A DNA stretch of 8,222 bases from Candidatus Uhrbacteria bacterium (GTDB lineage: Bacteria; Patescibacteriota; Patescibacteriia; UBA9934; GWF2-40-263): positions 1 through 8,222 of the forward strand of contig CAIKXH010000084.1 in the NCBI GenBank assembly GCA_903831335.1. The letters are read 5' to 3'. A program made the translations under genes and the position numbers. Below the pieces are notes generated by a model. It worked only from the letters and a program-made list of their open reading frames with translations, was not told the DNA's origin and searched no databases. Shown one piece after another: positions 1 through 6,658 of this stretch. Within the stretch, counting starts at the first letter, position 1. Each line of letters begins with the position of its first letter.

Positions 1-690
1 ATCAACTCTTTTAATCTCAATATCTTCAAACGAACTACTCTGCACCACATGGACAACACGTTGCTTCACGAGTTCGAGAAGCGCAAGAAAACTGATCACT
101 GTATCTACTCTTGAATGTCCGGAGCCGAGAATATCTCTGAAGGTGAATCTTGCGCGCTCCATAATCGCATTCCGGATCTCATCGAACCGTTCCTTTACGG
201 ATACAACGCGCTCCATGGCGACTTGTTTGAGATTGAAGAATGGTTCGAGATTTTTGAGAAGGCGTGCGAATGATTCGTGGAGCGTTCCGATGGATAATCC
301 ATCTGGGATGATCAGCTCTGTGATTTTTATGACATCTGCTTTTTCTCTTGGGAACAATTCAACCGGTGCATCAAATTGTTTCTCAAGATGTGCCGAAAGT
401 TCCACGAATGCTTTGTACATCTTGAGTTGCAAAGCCAAATTCGACGTGTCTTCCTCTTCTTCAACTGGATCTGGCAACAACAATCGGGATTTAATCAGCA
501 AAAGTTTTGTTGCCACAATCAAAAAATCCGCGAGTTCTTCTGCAGGTGGTTCATTCTTTTCAATATGTTCAAGATACGACTCCGTTACGTGCGCAAGCGA
601 GACTTCCGAAATCGAAAGAGACTCGGCTTCAATAAGCTCGAGAAGAAGTTCTAGTGGGCCTGTAAATTTTTCTGAAGAAACTTCAAACAT
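1..690 (-). CDS. scpA: Segregation and condensation protein A, 3' end cut by window edge
   Basis: ScpA is the kleisin that bridges the SMC ATPase heads and binds ScpB in the bacterial condensin complex, acting on the nucleoid. The 230 codons visible are open to the window edge. The N-terminal segment MFEVSSEKFTGPLELLLELI matches the family opening (F.GPLdLLL.LI). It is followed by a helix with ADFLIVATKLLLIKSRLLLP (about residues 53-72), the typical ScpA signature. An acidic linker (EEEED, about 77-81) follows, and the C-terminal part (about 160-230) contains FLALLELVKQ, as expected of the winged helix that contacts SMC. ScpA is usually about 240-260 residues, so little is missing. ATG at 690 is chosen because the protein aligns from residue 1 and the only nearby upstream ATG (700) is followed at once by TGA. 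No Shine-Dalgarno is seen. The gene follows aspS but is separated from it by a terminator. scpB is not in the window. Confidence 0.93.
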   Translation of the reverse strand, partial: MFEVSSEKFTGPLELLLELIEAESLSISEVSLAHVTESYLEHIEKNEPPAEELADFLIVATKLLLIKSRLLLPDPVEEEEDTSNLALQLKMYKAFVELSAHLEKQFDAPVELFPREKADVIKITELIIPDGLSIGTLHESFARLLKNLEPFFNLKQVAMERVVSVKERFDEIRNAIMERARFTFRDILGSGHSRVDTVISFLALLELVKQRVVHVVQSSSFEDIEIKRVD

Positions 691-698
691 GTGATCAC

Positions 699-727
699 AT
701 TTTACCTGATCGATGAAGAACACGCAA
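699..727 (-). promoter_or_regulatory. Predicted promoter of scpA, leaderless
   Basis: On the minus strand, TTGCGT (722-727) and TAAAAT (699-704) are separated by exactly 17 bp, close to the sigma70-type consensus. The expected start of transcription, 6-7 nt past the -10 box, falls at about 692-693, only 2-3 nt before the scpA ATG at 690. This predicts an mRNA with practically no leader, consistent with the lack of a Shine-Dalgarno. Prediction from sequence only. Confidence 0.55.
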
Positions 728-730
728 AAG

Positions 731-759
731 AAAAAACCTGACACATCTGTCAGGTTTTT
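731..759 (-). terminator. Intrinsic terminator of aspS, symmetrical
   Basis: CCTGACA (737-743) and TGTCAGG (748-754) pair around a four-base loop. The stem is flanked by A-runs on the left and T-runs on the right, so it reads as a terminator on both strands. It starts 9 bp beyond the aspS stop codon and on the minus strand ends in six T followed by CTTTT. It separates aspS from the scpA promoter just downstream. Confidence 0.85.
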
Positions 760-768
760 CTGCTAAAA

Positions 769-2172
769 TTACGAGTTTTTCAATTCAATGTGGACATCAT
801 CGAGTGCACGCTTTGGCAAGGCACTTGGTGCATCCATCATGACATCTCTTGCATCACCTGTTTTTGGAATCGGAATCACTTCACGAATATTTGGTTCGTT
901 TGCAAGGATCATGATCAATCGATCAAGTCCTGGTGCGATTCCTCCGTGTGGAGGAGCACCGAATGAGAAGGCTTCAAGCATGTGTCCGAACTGAGATTGA
1001 ATTTGTTCTTCTGTAAATCCCATGATTTCTAACACACTTCTAAGCGCATCCGGCTTATGGTTACGAATACTTCCCCCACCAGCTTCATATCCATTCAAAA
1101 CGATGTCATATTGCGTGGCAAGAATCTCTCCGATATTTTTCTTGTTCATCAAATCTTCCATGTGCTCTGGTTTTGGTGAAGAGAATGGGTTGTGTGTGAA
1201 AGTCCATCCACCCTCTTCTGTTTTCTCGAAGAATGGGAAATCAATCACCCAACCGAACGCAAGCAGATTTGGATCATTTTTGTCTTCGCGAAGATCAGGC
1301 TTATCGTTTCCGTATTTCTCCATGGCTTCTGCGTACGATAGGCGTGGAAATGGAATTTGTTGGATGCGTTTTTCTGGTGTACAAGTCTTCACCATTTCAA
1401 TCATCATGGCTTCCACAAGCTGCATGACATCTTCTTGTGTCACAAACGACATCTCGATATCAAGTTGTGTAAATTCCGGTTGACGATCGCCGCGCTGATC
1501 TTCATCACGAAAACATCGTGCTACTTGGAAATATCGCTCAACACCACCAACCATCAAAAGCTGTTTGAATTGTTGTGGTGATTGTGGAAGAACGTACATC
1601 TTCCCCGGATGCATTCTCGATGGAACGATAAATTCACGTGCCCCTTCTGGTGTTCCCTTTGTGAGAATAGGAGTTTCTACTTCAATGAATTTTTGATCAT
1701 GAAGAAACTTGCGGAAAAATGTTTCAACATTGTCGCGAAGAACCAAGTTCTTGTGCATTCTCTCTGATCGGAGATCGAGGTAACGATACTTGAGTCGAAG
1801 CTCTTCATTCACGGCACGCGTATCTTTATCGATTTCAAACGGTGGGGTTTCAGAAGTATTCAAAACAGTAATCGACTTAATAGCGATTTCAACCGTACCG
1901 GTAATCATATCCGGATTCACTTGTTTTGCTCCGCGGGCTTTCACCTCGCCCTCGATTTCGAGAACGTATTCAGGTCTAAGAGAATCGACAACGATCGCAG
2001 TCGCTTCATCGAGGTCTGGCTTGTACGCCACAACCTGAACCACGCCCGTTGCATCACGCAAATCAATAAAAACAAGCTTGTCGCCCATTTTACGAAGCGT
2101 ATTGACCCAACCATTAATACGAACGGTTTGACCGATCGAGGCTGGTGTTTCTGAAATCCAAGTTCTATTCAT
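769..2172 (-). CDS. aspS: Aspartate--tRNA ligase, bacterial type without GAD insertion
   Basis: Charges tRNA-Asp with aspartate in the cytoplasm (class II synthetase, subclass IIb). An N-terminal OB-fold anticodon-binding domain (about residues 1-105, with GWVNTLRKMG and VFIDLRD) leads into the catalytic core. Visible core elements are KYRYLDLRS (128-136), IEVETPILTKGTPEGAR (motif 1 region, 163-179), QSPQ (197-200), motif 2 FRDEDQRGDRQPEFTQLD (221-238), and motif 3 GIAPGLDRL (411-419). The sequence follows the bacterial branch throughout. However, the roughly 110-120 residue GAD domain of bacterial AspRS is missing: KPDLR (291-295) runs almost directly into the block WVIDFPFFE (308-316). That gives 467 residues instead of about 590. 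Where E. coli has Leu and the nondiscriminating P. aeruginosa enzyme has His in the OB fold (recalled, not aligned here), this protein has Met29, which leans towards an Asp-specific enzyme. ATG 2172 has no Shine-Dalgarno. Confidence 0.96.
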   Translation of the reverse strand: MNRTWISETPASIGQTVRINGWVNTLRKMGDKLVFIDLRDATGVVQVVAYKPDLDEATAIVVDSLRPEYVLEIEGEVKARGAKQVNPDMITGTVEIAIKSITVLNTSETPPFEIDKDTRAVNEELRLKYRYLDLRSERMHKNLVLRDNVETFFRKFLHDQKFIEVETPILTKGTPEGAREFIVPSRMHPGKMYVLPQSPQQFKQLLMVGGVERYFQVARCFRDEDQRGDRQPEFTQLDIEMSFVTQEDVMQLVEAMMIEMVKTCTPEKRIQQIPFPRLSYAEAMEKYGNDKPDLREDKNDPNLLAFGWVIDFPFFEKTEEGGWTFTHNPFSSPKPEHMEDLMNKKNIGEILATQYDIVLNGYEAGGGSIRNHKPDALRSVLEIMGFTEEQIQSQFGHMLEAFSFGAPPHGGIAPGLDRLIMILANEPNIREVIPIPKTGDARDVMMDAPSALPKRALDDVHIELKNS

Positions 2173-2181
2173 AGTGTCAAA

Positions 2182-2210
2182 ATTGTGTCAGTTTGATGCG
2201 CGATTGTCAA
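2182..2210 (-). promoter_or_regulatory. Predicted promoter of aspS, near-leaderless
   Basis: A perfect -35 box TTGACA (minus strand, 2205-2210) lies 17 bp from CACAAT (2182-2187, 4 of 6 matches to TATAAT). Transcription would start near 2175, about 3 nt before the ATG at 2172. An inverted repeat GTTTGA (2191-2196) / TCAAAC (2207-2212) with a 10-bp gap overlaps the -35 and could be an operator, though this is speculative. Confidence 0.6.
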
Positions 2211-2229
2211 ACAAAAGAACATCGAATTG

Positions 2230-2258
2230 TTGACAAAACAGCATAACTACCATAAGGT
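2230..2258 (+). promoter_or_regulatory. Possible promoter of the plus-strand gene
   Basis: A perfect TTGACA (2230-2235) points towards the plus-strand gene. The -10 element is weak: TAAGGT at 2253-2258 gives a 17-bp spacer and CATAAG at 2251-2256 gives 15. The leader would be about 40 nt. The -35 box mirrors the aspS -35 box across a 19-bp gap (TTGTCAA 2204-2210, TTGACAA 2230-2236), which suggests a divergent promoter pair. Confidence 0.35.
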
Positions 2259-2303
2259 TGGGCCGTCCATAAAGATAAATCTACTTCCGAAAAGAGGCAA
2301 AAA

Positions 2304-3434
2304 ATGAATTGGAAATGGTGGACAAGTTCTCCTGCAGTACCTGCTGAAAAGCATCGAGACGCGCCACGAGAAAAAAAGCCGAAAAAAAGTACATCGGTTT
2401 CGCTCGGGATTGCCTTTGATGATTTTCAAGAACTTTATAGACAATCCGCATTGTGGGCCTTTAAAAAGGGTCAGCCAATGGATCGTGAATCCCCAATGGC
2501 AAGATGGGATTATCGGGAAGGTCCTGTTGTAGATCTTGAAAATGCAGACGCGCTGAGACGAACGTATTATCACTATAATGGTGATCTCGATCAAATGCGT
2601 CAAATTGCCAGAGCGGATGTTATGAAAAACGTCCCCGTCGATCTTCTCCTTGAATTCTTGAAAACCAAGGAAAGCAAAGATCTTCCGAACACACTCTATG
2701 GTTTGTGCAAAGAAGCGATCGAATGGGCACACCAACAAGATCTTATCAAGAAAGAACGCTACAACCGAACGATGGACGATCAGCAGATCAAATCTCTCAT
2801 CGAGACACATCAGGTTTCCTACTCTGTCATCTTGCATTACATAAAGAGCAGAATTCATGAAGAGGCCGATCGATTCCTTGGTTTTAACTCTGAACTTGAG
2901 ATCATGATCGGTAATCACAAAAGAGGACTGTGGGAAGCTCAAGAACTTCTTACATCCATTCGAAAAGATCTTCGAAACCCCACAGCTGCGCAGCAATTCC
3001 CTTACCTTCTTCGCGAACAACAGCAACTCGAAGAAACAATTTCCCGACACAACACGACGATCATCGCCCTTGAACATCACAAAAGATCACTCAGAACATT
3101 CTTTGAACTCTGTCGGAAAAAAATACAGATCTTAGAAGAACCTCTTGTACACGCACAACGCAGCCGTCGAATCGCGCGCGTTGTCGAAGAAGCAAAACAA
3201 GGTGAGCTCGAAGCTCAACAGCTCATTTTGTCCACACTGACCGATTTGTCTGGGCGCCTCTGTTTATTCCATGAGGAAATGATCGATCTCCTCACGAATG
3301 TTGGCACAACCGTTGCCCCCATAATCAATAGTGCCGAGGAAAATCCTCATGAAATTGTTCGAACACTTGACTCTGTCGTCGAACGTTTCATGAGCGAGCT
3401 CACTCTTGCACTCCCCACTTCTCCAGCCCCCTAA
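2304..3434 (+). CDS. Helical/coiled-coil protein of unknown function
   Basis: I do not recognise this 376-residue protein. It starts with a tryptophan-rich segment (MNWKWW), then a basic, Pro/Lys-rich stretch (about 10-30) that looks disordered. The rest is almost all charged helical sequence. A patch rich in Gln, Glu and Leu (about 229-300, including LLREQQQLEETI) looks like coiled coil. There is no signal peptide, no membrane segment, no zinc motif (single Cys at 134, 270 and 320) and no catalytic signature I can identify. The start is supported by AGAGG (2294-2298) five bases before the ATG. The frame is open throughout and followed directly by a strong terminator. It is the only plus-strand gene here, divergent from aspS. 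A structural, scaffold or partner-binding role would fit a coiled coil, but no function can be assigned. Confidence 0.85.
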   Translation: MNWKWWTSSPAVPAEKHRDAPREKKPKKSTSVSLGIAFDDFQELYRQSALWAFKKGQPMDRESPMARWDYREGPVVDLENADALRRTYYHYNGDLDQMRQIARADVMKNVPVDLLLEFLKTKESKDLPNTLYGLCKEAIEWAHQQDLIKKERYNRTMDDQQIKSLIETHQVSYSVILHYIKSRIHEEADRFLGFNSELEIMIGNHKRGLWEAQELLTSIRKDLRNPTAAQQFPYLLREQQQLEETISRHNTTIIALEHHKRSLRTFFELCRKKIQILEEPLVHAQRSRRIARVVEEAKQGELEAQQLILSTLTDLSGRLCLFHEEMIDLLTNVGTTVAPIINSAEENPHEIVRTLDSVVERFMSELTLALPTSPAP

Positions 3435-3437
3435 CAC

Positions 3438-3461
3438 AAACATCCAAATGGATGTTTTTTT
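3438..3461 (+). terminator. Intrinsic terminator of the plus-strand coiled-coil gene
   Basis: AAACATCC (3438-3445) pairs with GGATGTTT (3450-3457) around the loop AAAT, and the T-run continues to 3461. It begins 4 bp after the stop codon at 3432-3434. Confidence 0.85.
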
Positions 3462-3487
3462 AATACAATCGACGCTTCACAAAAAAC

Positions 3488-3513
3488 AAAAAAACCTATT
3501 CGTTTGAATAGGT
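3488..3513 (-). terminator. Intrinsic terminator of the zinc-ribbon gene
   Basis: ACCTATTC (3494-3501) pairs with GAATAGGT (3506-3513). On the minus strand the stem is followed by seven T, a G and six more T. It lies 10 bp past the stop of the zinc-ribbon gene (3524) and is separate from the plus-strand terminator, so each convergent gene has its own. Confidence 0.85.
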
Positions 3514-3523
3514 CAGATAATGA

Positions 3524-4348
3524 CTACCAGGTCTCACGATGCTTCTTTCCATCAAGCAAATTGTCATGCGATCTTGTTTGATGGGTTGTGTTAGAACTTC
3601 CACCTGTTGATTCGCTGTAGTGATCACCAAAGACCCCTTCTCGATCTCGAGATGTGGACTTCACTCCTCCATCAGCACCGCGAGTCTCTCGATAGTGGCC
3701 GCCGATGATACCCTCACGATCACGCGTGCGCCCGATCACCTGTCCGGAAGCAGATCGATGCTCACGGTAATTGTCACCAGGCAAACCACTTGATGCATCA
3801 CGTGATTCACTAATGAATTGTCCTCGACTGTTGTATGTTCGCCAAACAACATTGTTGAGAAAATCTGTCTCTCTTACTGTCTTAAAGGGCTTGAACTTAA
3901 AGAGCTCTCTACAATCTTTGCACCGATTGGGCGGATCCCATCCTTGCTTTGCACAATTGATGAGTGTACCCGTAGGAATCGTGAATGTGTTCCCACAATG
4001 CGAACACGACTTGTACTGTGGAGGATGTGCATTTTTGCACGGCTTACAAAACACTGGTGGATGATCCCAATCACGATTCGCATGAATCGTGCCGCCGCAC
4101 CCTTCACACGGCTTATCGTACCACTTCGCTTTTTGCGCATCTTTACAACTCGCACAGTAGCGCGGTGGATTACTCCACTCCTTGTTTACACGAATTATTG
4201 CACTGCAGGATTCACACGATTTGTCGTACCACTGATTTTTTCTGACTTCTTTGCACGAGCCACAAATCGACGGTGGATTCGACCAGTCTTCGTGGACACG
4301 TACTTCTCCCTGACAATCCGAACAAGAAATAACATACCATCCAGCCAT
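3524..4348 (-). CDS. Modular protein: four zinc ribbons plus 25-residue repeats
   Basis: A 274-residue protein of unknown function with two repeat systems. The N-terminal half holds four CxxC...W..PP..CxxC(K/R) modules with cysteines at 9/12/29/32, 45/48/65/68, 81/84/101/104 and 115/118/143/146. The first three have a period of exactly 36 residues. The linkers share a W/Y-x-K motif (WYDKSC, WYDKPC). The fourth module is longer, has an extra Cys132 and resembles the probable zinc-ribbon family typed zf-trcl. The C-terminal part (about 172-274) repeats a hydrophilic unit of about 25 residues, [Y.E.R.a.G.v...(S/T)RDreG..G.h], with tyrosines at 194, 219 and 244. It ends in a partial copy, HRETW. 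No signal peptide or membrane segment is seen. A strong Shine-Dalgarno (GGAGGGG, 4351-4357) supports ATG 4348. It is monocistronic, with its own promoter and terminator. Four ribbons suggest nucleic-acid or protein binding, but this is inference only. Confidence 0.9.
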   Translation of the reverse strand: MAGWYVISCSDCQGEVRVHEDWSNPPSICGSCKEVRKNQWYDKSCESCSAIIRVNKEWSNPPRYCASCKDAQKAKWYDKPCEGCGGTIHANRDWDHPPVFCKPCKNAHPPQYKSCSHCGNTFTIPTGTLINCAKQGWDPPNRCKDCRELFKFKPFKTVRETDFLNNVVWRTYNSRGQFISESRDASSGLPGDNYREHRSASGQVIGRTRDREGIIGGHYRETRGADGGVKSTSRDREGVFGDHYSESTGGSSNTTHQTRSHDNLLDGKKHRETW

Positions 4349-4388
4349 GACCCCTCCAGAAAAAGCTTTTTAGGCTTTAACTGCAAAG

Positions 4389-4417
4389 TTCTTATCATCA
4401 AAAAGCATTCTTGTCAA
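4389..4417 (-). promoter_or_regulatory. Predicted promoter of the zinc-ribbon gene
   Basis: On the minus strand, a perfect TTGACA (4412-4417) lies 17 bp before TAAGAA (4389-4394), a weak -10. Transcription would start near 4382, giving a leader of about 34 nt that contains a perfect 12-bp palindrome AAAAAGCTTTTT (4360-4371) and then the GGAGGGG ribosome site. The -35 box abuts the asnS terminator stem, so this gene probably has its own transcription start. Confidence 0.45.
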
Positions 4418-4419
4418 TT

Positions 4420-4454
4420 ATAAAACCAAAGGCGTTTTAAACCTTTGGTTTTAT
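4420..4454 (-). terminator. Terminator hairpin after asnS
   Basis: ATAAAACCAAAGG (4420-4432) pairs perfectly with CCTTTGGTTTTAT (4442-4454), a 13-bp stem with a 9-base loop, starting 8 bp after the asnS stop codon. On the minus strand the T-rich part is inside the descending stem (GGTTTTAT). On the plus strand CTTTTT follows, so it could also stop antisense reads. Confidence 0.7.
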
Positions 4455-4462
4455 CTTTTTGT

Positions 4463-5761
4463 CTATGGAGTCAATCGGTTAATCAATCGTGGAAACGGAA
4501 TCGTTTCACGGATGTGTTGAAGTCCGCACATCCAGGCTGTGATGCGTTCTAGTCCATAGCCGAAACCAGAGTGTGGAACGGAACCGTATTTTCGCAAGTC
4601 GAGATACCATTGGAATGGTTCGATCGCGAGGTTGTGTTCGTTCATTCTTGCGAGCAATGTTTCGTAATCATCTTCACGCTGTGAACCTCCGATAATTTCG
4701 CCGTACCCTTCTGGGGCGAGCAGATCATTGTTCAAGACGAATTCTGGATTCAACGGATCGCGCTTCATGTAAAACGCTTTCACGGCTGCCGGATACTTCT
4801 CGATAAAGATTGGGCGATCAAACTGTTGTGTGAGGATGGTTTCATCGTCGGCGCCAAGGTCATCCATGTCACCGATGTCTGAACCGAGCTCGCGAAGTTT
4901 TGCGATCGCAGCTTGGTGGGTCATGTGAACGAATGGCGCTTGAATCGCTTCAAGCGGCTTTGTGTCACGCTCAAGAACCTTAAGCTCGTGCTGACAATTT
5001 GCGAGAACATCTTTTACAATGCGGCAGATTAATCCTTCTTGAACCTGCATGTTTCCTTCGTGCTCGACGAATGCCGCTTCTGCATCCATCATCCAAAATT
5101 CCGTTAAGTGTCGGCGCGTCTTTGACTTTTCTGCGCGGAACACAGGTCCGAAGTCGAATGCGCGACCGAGCGACATGATTCCGGCCTCGAGATAGAGCTG
5201 ACCAGACTGCGACAAATACGCTTTTCCTAAATCGAAATAATCCATTTCAAAAAGCTCTGTTGTTCCTTCACAAGAAGTTGGTGTGAGAATAGGAGTATCG
5301 AACTTTACATAATCATTCTCGGCGAAATAGGCGTACGTTGAGTTGATGATTTGGTTTCTGACGCGCTGAATCGCCCACTGCTTATCAGATCGCAACCAGA
5401 GATGACGTTCATCGAGCAAGAAGTCTGGGCCATGATCTTTTTTTCCAATCGGAAATTCATCCGTAGCGAGTGCGACAATTTCGAGCCCAATACCATCGAG
5501 TTCGAATCCAGATGGTGCGCGAGAATCTTCTTTTACACGACCAAGAACTCGAACAGACGATTCAAGTCTAAGCGACTCGAGCGCTGCCCATGTTTCTTCT
5601 GACACATCCGCCTTTGAATACACAATTTGTACACGCGCAGAACCGTCGCGTAATTGCAAAAAGAAAATCTTTCCGCTTGAGCGGAAGTTATAAGCCCAAC
5701 CCTGAAGTTGAACTTCTTGACCGTTGAATAAGTTAATTTTTGAAATGAGAGTTGGGGTCAT
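4463..5761 (-). CDS. asnS: Asparagine--tRNA ligase
   Basis: Attaches asparagine to tRNA-Asn in the cytoplasm (class IIb synthetase). The OB-fold anticodon-binding domain covers about residues 1-105 (VQLQGWAYNFRSSGKIFFLQLRDG at about 17-40). The core shows HLWLRS (120-125), VKFDTPILTPTSCEGTTELF (152-171; TSCEG is typical of AsnRS), LSQSGQLYLE (183-192), motif 2 FRAEKSKTRRHLTEFWMMD (208-226), YGEIIGGSQRE (353-363), and motif 3 SGFGYGLERI (398-407) followed by IRETIPFPR. The AsnRS signatures GEIIGGSQRED and IPFPR separate it from AspRS. At 432 residues it is slightly short of the E. coli enzyme (about 466). No Shine-Dalgarno lies before ATG 5761. Instead an octamer repeat array ends 8 nt upstream of it. 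It is probably the last gene of the adk-map-ruvX-recO-asnS run and is followed by a hairpin terminator. Confidence 0.96.
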   Translation of the reverse strand: MTPTLISKINLFNGQEVQLQGWAYNFRSSGKIFFLQLRDGSARVQIVYSKADVSEETWAALESLRLESSVRVLGRVKEDSRAPSGFELDGIGLEIVALATDEFPIGKKDHGPDFLLDERHLWLRSDKQWAIQRVRNQIINSTYAYFAENDYVKFDTPILTPTSCEGTTELFEMDYFDLGKAYLSQSGQLYLEAGIMSLGRAFDFGPVFRAEKSKTRRHLTEFWMMDAEAAFVEHEGNMQVQEGLICRIVKDVLANCQHELKVLERDTKPLEAIQAPFVHMTHQAAIAKLRELGSDIGDMDDLGADDETILTQQFDRPIFIEKYPAAVKAFYMKRDPLNPEFVLNNDLLAPEGYGEIIGGSQREDDYETLLARMNEHNLAIEPFQWYLDLRKYGSVPHSGFGYGLERITAWMCGLQHIRETIPFPRLINRLTP

Positions 5762-5769
5762 AAAAACAA

Positions 5770-5883
5770 GTGAAAAAGTGAAAGAGTCAAAAAGTGATTG
5801 TTGATGCCGGTTTGTTTATTAAAAAAAATAAAAAGATTACCCTCCTCCACTCTTCCACTTTTTCACTCTTTCACTTTCTTCAC
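5770..5883. repeat. Inverted octamer repeat arrays between recO and asnS
   Basis: Left arm (plus strand): GTGAAAAA (5770-5777), GTGAAAGA (5778-5785), GTCAAAAA (5786-5793), then GTGA. Right arm: CACTCTTC (5848-5855), CACTTTTT (5856-5863), CACTCTTT (5864-5871), CACTTTCTT (5872-5880), CAC (5881-5883). The arms are complementary over about 28 bp with one mismatch and one single-base indel, around an AT-rich centre that includes a run of A's (5821-5828). On the minus strand the array begins inside the recO stop codon TGA (5880-5882) and ends 8 nt before the asnS ATG. Confidence 0.85.
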
Positions 5884-6656
5884 AAATGCTTACATGCTTC
5901 TCGCATGGAGACGGCGGGAATGACTGGGAAGTGAGCGATAATAAGAGATTCAATCGTTTCGTGAAATGTGGAAAGTGTTTGTCCTGATAAGTGCGGGCGA
6001 AGTTGTTCTGGAAAATCCTGTGTGATGGCAAACCGCAATAGCTTCAGAGTTGTGTCATCGATCAGGCGGGCAGAAAACCATTGCTCTGCGTCTTTCTCAA
6101 AACACGACTGACAAACAACTCCACCTTTTAATGCATGCCATCGATAATTCCCTTCTCTGATCGCAACACGACACATGAGACAATGATTCAGTTCTGGATG
6201 ATACCCGAGATGAGACAAGAATTTCAAGGCAAATGAGGCGAGCAAATATCCCGCACGCTCTGCTGTGATATCTGGAAGCAGCTCGACAAACTCGACCCAG
6301 CGTAAGAGAAACGGATACAGTTCCTCATCAACCTCGTGCGTCCGCGTTCCCATATCCACGAGAGCGAAAGCGTTTTGAACGAGCGTGGTTTTTGTAAGAC
6401 TCGAATAGACCGACTGAAACCCCCGAGACCTGTCGACACCCGCGACGGTAAAGTACTGTCGGCCGTCTACGAGGAGCAAGCGTACCTCTGCCACTGTTTC
6501 CAGGTGCGGAGTCAGCTTTGCGAGCGGTTTCTGGCCTCCCCGCGCCACGAACTCAATCTTACCGTGTTCTCGCGTAAATGCCGAATAAGACCGATCATGC
6601 TCTCGATACGGCCTCCAGGCAAGCACCAGTGCGGTTGTTTCAAAGAGGACGGACAT
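5880..6656 (-). CDS. recO: DNA repair protein RecO
   Basis: RecO works in the RecFOR pathway: it binds SSB-coated single-stranded DNA with RecR and helps load RecA at gaps. This 258-residue protein has the expected length and layout. The N-terminal OB fold (about 1-80) opens with TTALVLAWRPYREHDRSYSAFTREHGKIEFVARG, the usual YxExDxxxxxFTxxxGK pattern, followed by the helical C-terminal domain. The zinc-binding hallmark LGYHPELNHCLMC (about 150-162) and VCQSC (181-185) provide Cys159, Cys162, Cys182 and Cys185. ATG 6656 is used because the family motif begins a few residues later. No Shine-Dalgarno precedes it; an octamer array ends 2 nt before the ATG. The gene sits between two inverted octamer-repeat gaps. 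The centre of the upstream gap contains TATAAA (minus strand) without a matching -35, so a private promoter is not clear. Confidence 0.93.
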   Translation of the reverse strand: MSVLFETTALVLAWRPYREHDRSYSAFTREHGKIEFVARGGQKPLAKLTPHLETVAEVRLLLVDGRQYFTVAGVDRSRGFQSVYSSLTKTTLVQNAFALVDMGTRTHEVDEELYPFLLRWVEFVELLPDITAERAGYLLASFALKFLSHLGYHPELNHCLMCRVAIREGNYRWHALKGGVVCQSCFEKDAEQWFSARLIDDTTLKLLRFAITQDFPEQLRPHLSGQTLSTFHETIESLIIAHFPVIPAVSMREACKHL

Positions 6657-6658
6657 AA

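Noticed and set aside
143..694. 183-codon plus-strand frame
   Set aside because: It is the antisense of scpA, a confident family match, and its Ser-rich translation is typical of a shadow frame.
2247..3080. 277-codon open frame on the minus strand opposite the coiled-coil gene
   Set aside because: Its translation is Cys/Phe/Arg-rich without family features and lacks a Shine-Dalgarno or terminator. The plus-strand frame is longer and has both.
3818..4423. 201-codon plus-strand frame opposite the zinc-ribbon gene
   Set aside because: Antisense to a gene with regular Cys spacing, promoter, ribosome site and terminator; the frame itself shows no recognisable features.
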